DNA from: Corallincola sp.
Lineage (GTDB): Bacteria > Pseudomonadota > Gammaproteobacteria > Enterobacterales > Neiellaceae
DNA length: 8,750 nucleotides
Assembly: GCA_017998495.1 (NCBI GenBank)
Contig: JAGOCY010000038.1
Location: 1 to 8,750, forward strand
Direction: 5' to 3'
The notes below the pieces were generated by a model. The model was not told the DNA's origin. It searched no databases and was given only the letters and a program-made list of their open reading frames with translations. Shown here piece by piece: positions 1-5,361 of this stretch; position 1 is the first letter of the stretch, and each line of letters starts with the position of its first letter. Position numbers and translations under genes: made by a program.

Positions 1-298
1 GCTGCCGCTGGCCGATGTCGCCATCTCCACCTCTGGCGATTACGAGCGCTACTTCGTGGCCGAGGATGGCACCCGCTACCACCATATTCTCAATCCCAAA
101 ACCGGTGACTCGGCGCGGGCGGTGCAAAGCGTCACCGTCATTGGCCCGGATGCCACCACCACTGATGGTTTCTCCACCACAGTGTTTGTGCTGGGGGTTG
201 AACGGGGGTTGGCCCTGATCAACCAGCATCCAGAGGTCGATGCGCTGATCATAGATGCTGCACATAAACTCCATCTTGCCAATGGGTTAACGCCATAA
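1..298 (+). CDS. apbE: FAD:protein FMN transferase ApbE (C-terminal part, 5' end outside window)
   Basis: ApbE attaches FMN covalently to threonine residues of flavoproteins such as the NqrB/NqrC and RnfD/RnfG subunits, usually on the outer face of the inner membrane. Only the last 98 codons are present; the reading frame starts at base 2 and ends at the TAA at 296-298. What is visible matches the family's C-terminal half: STSGDYERYF, then YHHILNPKTG, then TDGFSTTVFVLG. In the last motif the Asp and the Thr four residues later correspond to the conserved metal-binding pair of ApbE proteins. In Vibrio-like genomes apbE often ends the nqr operon and is followed by nqrM. No nqrM-like reading frame is seen in the 340 bases after this stop, so the partner operon cannot be told from this window. 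Identification is by recognised motifs. Confidence 0.88.
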   Translation, partial: LPLADVAISTSGDYERYFVAEDGTRYHHILNPKTGDSARAVQSVTVIGPDATTTDGFSTTVFVLGVERGLALINQHPEVDALIIDAAHKLHLANGLTP

Positions 299-312
299 CA
301 CGGGTTTTGGCC

Positions 313-372
313 AAGGGCCTTTAGCGCGAAGATTTTTGCGTACGGGATTAAAAAATTTTCGCTTTGGCCCTT
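313..372. repeat. Large imperfect inverted repeat downstream of apbE
   Basis: The arms AAGGGCC (313-319) and GGCCCTT (366-372) pair perfectly. Inside them AGCG (323-326) pairs with CGCT (360-363), and ATTTTT (332-337) with AAAAAT (351-356), giving a long interrupted stem. The centre is AT-rich, unlike the GC-rich surroundings. It begins 15 bases after the apbE stop, so it could be the 3' structure of that transcript or a dispersed extragenic element. No uninterrupted T tract follows the right arm directly, so it is not a textbook terminator. A direct repeat of ATTTTTGCG (332-340 and 387-395) overlaps it. The rest of the 299-480 stretch holds only a 5-bp hairpin (ATGCT/AGCAT, 432-445) and no credible gene. 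Confidence 0.4.
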
Positions 373-491
373 CGCCTGCTCTCGCTATTTTTGCGGCGTC
401 GATCACGACCCCTGCTCAGGTGTCTGGTTCGATGCTTATCAGCATGAAATTAAAGCGTTTTTCTTTGTTTCGCCAACCCCCGACGGGTGGT

Positions 492-591
492 GCCGGTGGG
501 CGCTGTGGTGGCAACTACGGTGAAGCCGGCTAAGTTAACGGTAAGGCGATGTCGTGGAGGGGCAACTCCGCCTGTGTCACAACCGACACGG
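492..591 (+). other. Candidate structured RNA leader before the 66-aa protein gene
   Basis: Several hairpins can be drawn on the + strand just before the gene at 638. The first is GCCGG (492-496) with CCGGC (526-530), enclosing a 6-bp stem (503-508 with 515-520, two G-U pairs) with hexaloop TGGCAA. A second 6-bp stem (554-559 with 566-571, one G-U pair) has hexaloop GGGCAA. A third stem, GTGTC/GACAC (574-578 with 585-589), has hexaloop ACAACC. Beyond it lie a perfect palindrome CCTTGCAAGG (595-604) and TGCG/CGCA (610-613 with 620-623). The first two hairpins share stem length and the loop core GGCAA and repeat 51 bases apart. I do not recognise a known riboswitch class. It could equally be chance structure in GC-rich DNA. 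Confidence 0.28.
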
Positions 592-637
592 CCGCCTTGC
601 AAGGTGCAGTGCGTGATAACGCAGATCGAGGTACGGC

Positions 638-838
638 ATGAAAGGTGACAACGCGTATCTGGATGATGAGGAGATGGAGCTGGACGTGGAGCTGCCACCA
701 GTGGTGGCTGATGATCACGACAGCCGCAAGCGGGCCGAACAGGAGCGCAGTCGTCGCAGCTATAAAGTTCGCAAAGGAATTGAGGACTTTTTTGAGCAGC
801 GCCGCATCCGCAACCTGCTGGGGGAAGATGACTACTGA
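638..838 (+). CDS. Small highly charged protein, possibly PA3496-like
   Basis: This encodes 66 residues starting at ATG 638, with GAGG (629-632) correctly placed as ribosome binding site, and ending in TGA at 836-838. The N-terminal half is acidic (LDDEEMELDVELPP). The second half is a charged, probably helical segment rich in Arg, Lys and Glu, ending RRIRNLLGEDDY. There is no signal peptide or membrane segment. The C-terminal pattern of a basic helix, RRxRxLLG and an acidic tail resembles the small PA3496-type proteins described as putative envelope-integrity factors, but this link is from memory of the pattern and the function is unknown. It stands alone between a structured non-coding region and its own strong terminator, so it is probably a single-gene transcript. 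Confidence 0.75.
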   Translation: MKGDNAYLDDEEMELDVELPPVVADDHDSRKRAEQERSRRSYKVRKGIEDFFEQRRIRNLLGEDDY

Positions 839-865
839 GGCTGCCGCTGCCTCACCGGATTGACG

Positions 866-892
866 AGCCCGCCGTTTCGGCGGGCTTTTTTT
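866..892 (+). terminator. Rho-independent terminator after the 66-aa protein gene
   Basis: A perfect 9-bp GC-rich stem, AGCCCGCCG (866-874) with CGGCGGGCT (878-886), closes a TTT loop and runs into a seven-T tract (886-892). It starts 28 bases after the stop codon at 838. It should separate this gene from the acyltransferase gene that follows. Confidence 0.93.
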
Positions 893-902
893 ACCCGACG
901 GC

Positions 903-918
903 AGGCCAGTACTGGCCT
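903..918. promoter_or_regulatory. 16-bp perfect palindrome upstream of the acyltransferase gene
   Basis: AGGCCAGTACTGGCCT is a perfect 16-bp palindrome with no loop, lying between the upstream terminator and the ATG at 972. Dyads of this kind often bind dimeric repressors, and its place 54 bases before the start codon would suit an operator. No clear -35/-10 pair is visible next to it. It may be chance in GC-rich DNA. Confidence 0.25.
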
Positions 919-971
919 TGGCGCCGGCAACTGAGGGATAGTGCATCCATCTCTTTGAGGTCGAGGAACCA

Positions 972-2087
972 ATGGCGCAAACTCTGGCTGAACTGAGTTG
1001 TGGCCGCGACAACAACCTGAATCTGCTGCGGGCGCTGGCGGCCACAGCGGTGATCATCACTCATGCCTTCGGCCTGACTGGCAACAGCCCGCTGGAGCCG
1101 GGCAATCGCCTGTTTGGCTTCTCCCTCGGCAGCATTGCTGTGGATCTGTTTTTCATCGTCAGTGGCTTTCTGATCACCAAGAGCTGGGATCGGCGCGGCC
1201 AGCTTACCGACTTCTTTTACGCCCGCTTTATGCGCATCTACCCGGCGTTGTGGCTGTGTGTGGCCTTTTGCCTGCTGGTGGTGGGGCCGCTGTTTACCAC
1301 CCTCAGCCTGACCCAGTTTTTCACCCACTTTGACACCCTCAAGTTCCTGCTGGAAAACACCACCCTGCTGCTCAACGGCGTGGCCACCCATCTGCCGTCA
1401 ACCTTTGATGGCCAGGGCATGGGCGGCACCAATGTGTCGTTGTGGACCCTGCCGTTTGAACTGCGCATGTACATCCTGCTGGCGCTGCTCGGTTTTACCG
1501 GTTTGCTCAACCGCCGCTGGCTGGTGGCGGCAATGGTGGTGGCCTGTGGCAGCTACTACCTGTGGTATCTGGCCGTTGACGGCAGTGGCGACCGTCTGGC
1601 GGTCTATTGTCGCTTTATCTGGTTCTTCTTCAGCGGTGCGCTGCTCTATCTCTATCGCCAGCAGCTGCGCATGAGCCACAGCATTGCCGCCGGGCTGACG
1701 GCAGCGGTGGTGGCGGTGATCCTGCTCAGCGAGCAGATGGCGCTGCGTCAGGTGGCGCTGTCGCTGGTGTTGCCCTGGTTAAGCCTCTATCTGGCGATGG
1801 TGCCGGCCGGCGCCATCCGCCATTACAACCGTCTTGGTGATTACAGCTATGGCCTCTACATCTACGCCTTTCCGGTGCAGCAGTCGGTGCTGGCGCTGGC
1901 CGGCGGCATAATGGCGCCCTGGCTCAACTTTGGCTGGTCGCTGCTGATCACCCTGGTGCTGGCGGTGCTCAGCTGGCACCTGCTGGAGGAGCGGGCACTG
2001 AAGATGCCGATGCCGCAGTGGTTGCGGCGTTGCGACGAGGGGGTCAAGGTCTGGTGGCAGCGCGCCTTGGCGCGCAGCGGCGACTGA
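972..2087 (+). CDS. Acyltransferase family 3 (OafA/YrhL-type) integral membrane protein
   Basis: Members of this family move acyl groups, usually acetyl, from a cytoplasmic donor onto sugars of surface polysaccharides, lipopolysaccharide or glycolipids at the inner membrane. The protein has 371 residues with about ten hydrophobic segments. Family signatures occur in order: NLLRALAATAVIITHAF near the N terminus with the conserved His (H31), VDLFFIVSGFLI, RFMRIYPALW, then NVSLWTLPFELRMY and finally YSYGLYIYAFPVQQ. No C-terminal SGNH esterase domain is present, so it is the short membrane-only form. The start is ATG 972 with GAGG (963-966) upstream. It follows a terminator and converges on the leftward phospholipase-like gene with only 13 bases between stop codons. 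No glycan gene lies nearby, so the substrate cannot be inferred. Confidence 0.9.
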   Translation: MAQTLAELSCGRDNNLNLLRALAATAVIITHAFGLTGNSPLEPGNRLFGFSLGSIAVDLFFIVSGFLITKSWDRRGQLTDFFYARFMRIYPALWLCVAFCLLVVGPLFTTLSLTQFFTHFDTLKFLLENTTLLLNGVATHLPSTFDGQGMGGTNVSLWTLPFELRMYILLALLGFTGLLNRRWLVAAMVVACGSYYLWYLAVDGSGDRLAVYCRFIWFFFSGALLYLYRQQLRMSHSIAAGLTAAVVAVILLSEQMALRQVALSLVLPWLSLYLAMVPAGAIRHYNRLGDYSYGLYIYAFPVQQSVLALAGGIMAPWLNFGWSLLITLVLAVLSWHLLEERALKMPMPQWLRRCDEGVKVWWQRALARSGD

Positions 2088-2100
2088 GCAGGCAGCCGGC

Positions 2101-2514
2101 TTACTCGGCTCTGAGCGGCGGCTGATTGGCCAGCATCGCCGCCACCTGCTGCTGTTCGCTAGCCGTTAGCGCCCGGTAGTGGCGCGGCCAGGGCCAGCCG
2201 TAACCCCAGCGAAACGGGGTGGGCCACCAGGGGGCGCCACCCACCCGCACGCCGGCTAGCATCAGCGCCGCGATCTGCGGTTCACCGACTTCTGCAACAC
2301 ATAGCCGCAAGGCCTGATCGGCGGCCAGCCGCTGGGCTTCACTACCCCCCTGCCAATAGGCCAGATCATGGGCGGTGCAGCAGTCGAGCCACAGCTGTTG
2401 CTGCTGCCAGTTGCCATCAGGGAAGGCGCTGCAGCCATCGCTGGTGAAGGGTTGCAGCGGTTCGGCCGCCACTGGCAGGGCGACCAGCATCAGTAACAGC
2501 AGCAGGCGGGGCAT
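2101..2514 (-). CDS. Secreted or periplasmic protein with a phospholipase A2-like CCxxHD motif
   Basis: From ATG 2514 this encodes 137 residues. It opens with a signal peptide (MPRLLLLLMLVALPVAA, likely cut after A17). The mature part has SDGCSAFPDG and then CCTAHDLAYW, in which C45-C46-x-x-H49-D50 matches the active-site pattern of secreted phospholipases A2. D66, followed six residues later by C72, could be the second member of the catalytic dyad. The four Cys (28, 45, 46, 72) could form two disulfides, as expected for an exported enzyme. The typical calcium-loop sequence is not evident, so activity is uncertain. The frame stays open up to a TTG (2574) that overlaps the TGA of the upstream olsF gene, but the ATG with a clean signal peptide is the better start even though its ribosome binding site is weak. 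It is probably co-transcribed with olsF, 56 bases upstream. Confidence 0.75.
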   Translation of the reverse strand: MPRLLLLLMLVALPVAAEPLQPFTSDGCSAFPDGNWQQQQLWLDCCTAHDLAYWQGGSEAQRLAADQALRLCVAEVGEPQIAALMLAGVRVGGAPWWPTPFRWGYGWPWPRHYRALTASEQQQVAAMLANQPPLRAE

Positions 2515-2570
2515 CAGATCACTGCAAAAATGGCGAAGGGCGCCAGCTTGGCTAAGCGCCCCGGCTGACG

Positions 2571-4301
2571 TCAACCCCGTTCGCCGGGCAGCTGATTGTC
2601 CTCACCCAGATAGCGCGCCCGTTTGGCGGGCTTGAGGCGGTGGCTGTCGACCAGCACCAGCCCATCGATACAGCCGGCAAAGTCGGGGTCGATACCAAAG
2701 TCGAGGAACTGCACGCCGCCCGGCTCGGCCACCTCGCTGTACTGCTTGTAGAGGGTGGGCACGGCGCAGCCCATGTGGGCCAGCAGCTCCTTGAGGCGGA
2801 CAAAATCGGCGTGATAGTCGTTGCCGACAAAGGGGTTATCAAAGCCGATCGCCTCGCTCAGACGATAGGGCTGACGGTGGCGGGCAATGCCGGCATCACC
2901 ACCAAAATAGCTGCGGTAGAAGCGGATCATCAGCTCTTTGCCGGCATCGGGCATCTCTTTGCTGATCGACACCGGGCCGAACAGATAGCGGTACTCGGGG
3001 TAGCGGTTGAGATAGGCGCCAATGCCATGCCACAGGTATTCGAGCGAGCGCTTGCCCCAGTACCGGGGCTGCACGAACGAGCGCCCCAGCTCCAGCCCCT
3101 GATCGAAGTAGCGGTGCATGCGCGCGTCGAAGTCGAACAGCGAACTGGTGTAGAGGCCGCTGATGCCGCGCTCCTCGATCACCTTGGCGGTGCCGCACAG
3201 GCGGTAGGCGCCGGCGATCTCCAGATCCTCCGGGTCCCACAGCAGCAGGTGGTGGTAGTAGCTGTCGTAGCGGTCGAGATCGCGGCGCTGGCCGCTGCCT
3301 TCGCCCACGGCGCGAAAGGCGATCTCGCGCAGCCGTCCCACTTCGCGCAGCAGCGGGCTGTCGAGGCCACCCTGAAACAGCAGGATCTGCTTGCCGTCGG
3401 GGGTCTGGCCGAGCCGTTCACAGCTCTTGACCGCCTGGGCCAGCTCGCTGCGATCGACCGGGTGGGCGATGGCCCGCTCGGTGCGAAACAGCGGCGATTT
3501 GTCGGCTGCCAGCCGGTAGAGGTGGCGGCGGAACAGTTTGACCTTGGCTCTGGGGGTGAGCTGCAGACCACGGTAACTGGCAAAAGGGATGGGATGGCCG
3601 ATGCGCAGATCGATGCTCTTGCGCCGCTGCTTGAACATCTCCTTGACCAGCAGCAGGGTGGCCAGCGGCTTGTAGAGCATCGAGGCGCCATAAAACAGCG
3701 CCGAGTTACGGCCATCGATATGGATGGGCACGATCGGCGCTTGGGCTTGGCTGGCAATGCGCAGAAAGCCGCTGCGCCAGCGGCAGTCCTGCACGCCGTT
3801 GGGGCGCAGGCGCGATACCTCGCCTGCCGGAAAGATGATGATCGCCCCTTCCTGCTCCAGATGTTCGCTAATCGCCTTGACCTGCTGCTGGCCGCTGGAG
3901 CCACCGAGCACCGTTACCGGCAGCAACAGACCGCGCAGCGGCGCCACTGAGCACAGCAGCTCATTGGCCACCGCCTTGACGTCGCGGCGGATGCTGCCGA
4001 CCAGATTGAGCAGGGCCAGGCCGTCGAGCGAGCCGATGGGATGGTTGGCGATGATCACCACCCGGCCACGGGTGGGGATGCGCTCACGCTCGTTGTCGCG
4101 TACCGCATAGCTGAAGTCGAAGTATTCCAGCACCTTCTCGATAAAGGGCAGGCCATCGAGATGGGGGTAATCCTCGGCGAAGCGCTGAAAACTCTGTTCG
4201 TGGAGCAGGGCGCGCAGCAGCGCCGAGACCGGTTTGCTCAGCCAGGGGTGGCGGGAGAGTTGCGGCAGGTGACGGTCAAGGATCTGCTCGACTGAAATCA
4301 T
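2571..4301 (-). CDS. olsF: Bifunctional ornithine-lipid acyltransferase, OlsF-type (PlsC-like plus OlsB-like GNAT domains)
   Basis: OlsF enzymes make the phosphorus-free ornithine lipids in one polypeptide: the OlsB-like domain N-acylates ornithine with a 3-hydroxy fatty acid and the PlsC-like domain O-acylates that product. The 576-residue protein shows both. Residues about 60-260 form a PlsC-type acyltransferase with NHPIGSLDG (H87, D93), FPAGEVSR (157-164) and PIVPIHIDGRNS (189-200). Residues about 315-480 form an OlsB/hemolysin-type GNAT domain with VGRLREIAFRAVGEG, AGAYRL and LELGRSF (403-409). Such proteins are often labelled 'putative hemolysin'. I chose ATG 4301 because GGAGA lies six bases upstream and because the longer version (ATG 4370) would overlap a predicted Pho box. 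It sits between plcP and the phospholipase A2-like gene, all leftward. The domain architecture is clear; the substrate is inferred from the family. Confidence 0.82.
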   Translation of the reverse strand: MISVEQILDRHLPQLSRHPWLSKPVSALLRALLHEQSFQRFAEDYPHLDGLPFIEKVLEYFDFSYAVRDNERERIPTRGRVVIIANHPIGSLDGLALLNLVGSIRRDVKAVANELLCSVAPLRGLLLPVTVLGGSSGQQQVKAISEHLEQEGAIIIFPAGEVSRLRPNGVQDCRWRSGFLRIASQAQAPIVPIHIDGRNSALFYGASMLYKPLATLLLVKEMFKQRRKSIDLRIGHPIPFASYRGLQLTPRAKVKLFRRHLYRLAADKSPLFRTERAIAHPVDRSELAQAVKSCERLGQTPDGKQILLFQGGLDSPLLREVGRLREIAFRAVGEGSGQRRDLDRYDSYYHHLLLWDPEDLEIAGAYRLCGTAKVIEERGISGLYTSSLFDFDARMHRYFDQGLELGRSFVQPRYWGKRSLEYLWHGIGAYLNRYPEYRYLFGPVSISKEMPDAGKELMIRFYRSYFGGDAGIARHRQPYRLSEAIGFDNPFVGNDYHADFVRLKELLAHMGCAVPTLYKQYSEVAEPGGVQFLDFGIDPDFAGCIDGLVLVDSHRLKPAKRARYLGEDNQLPGERG

Positions 4302-4330
4302 GGAGGTCTCCACATTGGCACACAACGGGC

Positions 4331-4336
4331 ACCTTA
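4331..4336 (-). promoter_or_regulatory. Predicted -10 element of the olsF promoter
   Basis: On the minus strand TAAGGT lies exactly 10 bases downstream of the last Pho-box heptamer. E. coli phoA has the same 10-bp gap between its Pho box and TATAGT. The hexamer is poor on its own, matching TATAAT at three positions, as is usual for promoters that depend on an activator. It would give a leader of roughly 20-25 nucleotides that includes the ribosome binding site. It lies inside an inverted repeat, ACGGGC/GCCCGT (4325-4343). Confidence 0.45.
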
Positions 4337-4346
4337 GGCCCGTCAT

Positions 4347-4386
4347 GTGACAGTGAGGCGACAGCGCCATTGCAGCCCGATGACAG
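4347..4386 (-). promoter_or_regulatory. Tandem Pho box (four PhoB half-sites) upstream of olsF
   Basis: Read on the minus strand, four heptamers follow one another with exactly four bases between them: CTGTCAT (4386-4380), CTGCAAT (4375-4369), CTGTCGC (4364-4358) and CTGTCAC (4353-4347). They match the PhoB half-site CTGTCAT at 7, 5, 5 and 6 of 7 positions, and the 11-bp period is that of PhoB-bound direct repeats. Two half-sites make one Pho box, so this would be a double box. It lies 46-85 bases before the olsF start and just inside the intergenic gap after plcP. Since the ornithine lipids made by OlsF contain no phosphorus, induction by phosphate starvation makes biological sense. Confidence 0.78.
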
Positions 4387-4388
4387 CA

Positions 4389-5186
4389 TCAGGCGGCTTC
4401 AGCCTGTACTTCGCTGGCCGGTTGATCCAGGCTGCCCTCCAGCACCCGCAGCAGGCTGAGGGCACCGTTGTGGTGCTCAACGATAGCGGTGCAGCTTTCT
4501 ACCCAGTCGCCGGTGTTGGCGTAAGTGGTGTCATGGTCATCGATGGTCAGGCAGGCGACATGGATATGGCCGCAGATGATGCCGTCATAACCCTGTTTGC
4601 GCGCCTCCAGCAGGGCGGCCTGCTGATAGCGCTGGATCGCCAGCTGGGCCTTGCCCACCTGGGCCTTGATGTAACCGGCCAGCGACCAGTAGCCCAGCCC
4701 CAGCCGCTCACGCAGGCGGTTGTAGTGGCGGTTGAGCCACAGCAGGGCGTCGTAGCCCTTGTCGCCCAGCCATTCCAGTAGCGGCCCACAGCTGACGGCG
4801 CCATCGAACTGGTCACCATGCACCACCAGCAGCCGTTTGCCGGCGGCGGTGATATGTTCAGCCTGCAGCTGCATCTCCAGCCCCAGCAGTTGGGTGGGGA
4901 CGAAATCACGCAGCCGGGCGTCATGGTTGCCCGGTACATAGATCACCCGGGTGCCGTTTCTGGCCATGTCGCTCAGCTGCTGGATCACCGCCTGATGGCT
5001 GGCGGGCCAATAGACCTGGCGCTGCATCGCCCACAGGTCGATCACATCACCAACCAGATAGAGGCTGTCGGTGCGCACACTGCGCAGGAAGGCGAGCAGA
5101 TACTCGGCCTGACAGCCACGGCTGCCCAGGTGGAGATCCGACAGCCACAGGCTGCGGCAGTGGTGGTGGATGGCGGCTGCGGCCAT
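4389..5186 (-). CDS. plcP: PlcP-type phospholipase C / LpxH-like metallophosphoesterase
   Basis: This 265-residue calcineurin-type phosphoesterase has all the metal-binding motifs: SDLHLG (D17, H19), GDVIDLW (D47), GNHD (86-89), VHGDQFD (122-128) and GHIH (206-209), then a conserved GDWVESCTAIVEH near the end. Databases usually label such proteins UDP-2,3-diacylglucosamine diphosphatase. However, the segments SRGCQAEYLLAFLR, GLGYWSL and GDWVESCTA are those I associate with the PlcP branch of COG2908. PlcP is the phosphate-starvation phospholipase C of Sinorhizobium and marine bacteria, which cleaves phospholipids to diacylglycerol. The neighbouring olsF and Pho boxes support that reading over a lipid A role. 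The start at ATG 5186 has AGGAGA six bases upstream; the frame is open to 5264 but the extension would run into the upstream regulatory region. A lipid A or other phosphoester substrate is not excluded. Confidence 0.72.
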   Translation of the reverse strand: MAAAAIHHHCRSLWLSDLHLGSRGCQAEYLLAFLRSVRTDSLYLVGDVIDLWAMQRQVYWPASHQAVIQQLSDMARNGTRVIYVPGNHDARLRDFVPTQLLGLEMQLQAEHITAAGKRLLVVHGDQFDGAVSCGPLLEWLGDKGYDALLWLNRHYNRLRERLGLGYWSLAGYIKAQVGKAQLAIQRYQQAALLEARKQGYDGIICGHIHVACLTIDDHDTTYANTGDWVESCTAIVEHHNGALSLLRVLEGSLDQPASEVQAEAA

Positions 5187-5240
5187 GGCGGTCTCCTTGT
5201 AGGTGGAACCAGGGGACGCGGCCCAACTTGGGGCAGCCGG

Positions 5241-5280
5241 GTTGCACTGGGGTGACAGTCGCATGACCTTTTTTTGACCG
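5241..5280 (-). promoter_or_regulatory. Weaker Pho-box-like array upstream of plcP
   Basis: On the minus strand heptamers at an exact 11-bp period read CGGTCAA (5280-5274), AGGTCAT (5269-5263), CTGTCAC (5258-5252) and GTGCAAC (5247-5241). The first three share the GTCA core of the PhoB half-site CTGTCAT and match it at 5, 5 and 6 of 7 positions; the fourth is poor. Ten bases further on is CAAGTT, a poor -10. The array lies 55-94 bases before the plcP start. CGGTCAA here also forms a 7-bp dyad with TTGACCG read on the same strand at 5303-5297, so binding by the divergent ArsR-type regulator is an alternative. Confidence 0.45.
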
Positions 5281-5328
5281 TGCCCGCCTCAGCCGTCGGT
5301 CAAGACTATCAATCAGATTAGGGGTGAC

Positions 5329-5334
5329 TAAAAT
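5329..5334 (+). promoter_or_regulatory. Candidate -10 element of hlyU
   Basis: TAAAAT (5 of 6 matches to TATAAT) lies 27 bases before the hlyU ATG. No good -35 is found 16-18 bases upstream, so the promoter may be weak or activator-dependent. The surrounding AT-rich block (5303-5335) contrasts with the GC-rich flanks. Confidence 0.35.
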
Positions 5335-5361
5335 ACCGGGGCGTGCGACGCAGGAGGTGCC

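Noticed and set aside
336..533. A 65-codon + strand frame in the non-coding region
   Set aside because: It begins with TTG without a ribosome binding site, and its translation shows no domain or amphipathic pattern; the DNA is better explained by inverted repeats.
482..637. A known riboswitch (cobalamin, c-di-GMP, guanidine mini-ykkC) before the 66-aa gene
   Set aside because: The loops are NGGCAA and none of the conserved boxes of these classes is present.
530..1060. A 176-codon open frame on the - strand
   Set aside because: It crosses a strong terminator and overlaps both the 66-aa gene and the acyltransferase start; no motif and no ribosome binding site supports it.
2060..2075. GCGCGCC-TT-GGCGCGC hairpin at the end of the acyltransferase gene as terminator
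   Set aside because: It lies inside the coding sequence, the loop is only two bases and no T tract follows.
2640..3950. A 436-codon open frame on the + strand
   Set aside because: It lies entirely antisense to olsF, has repetitive low-complexity composition (Ala, Val, Gln, Gly rich), no recognisable motif, and arises from the codon bias of the real gene.
4325..4343. Inverted repeat ACGGGC/GCCCGT as a plcP terminator
   Set aside because: No U-rich run follows it on the minus strand and it coincides with the predicted -10 of olsF; at most it is a minor dyad in the promoter.
4302..4370. Longer N terminus of olsF from ATG 4370
   Set aside because: It would translate through half of the Pho box and the predicted -10, and ATG 4301 has a well-placed GGAGA.
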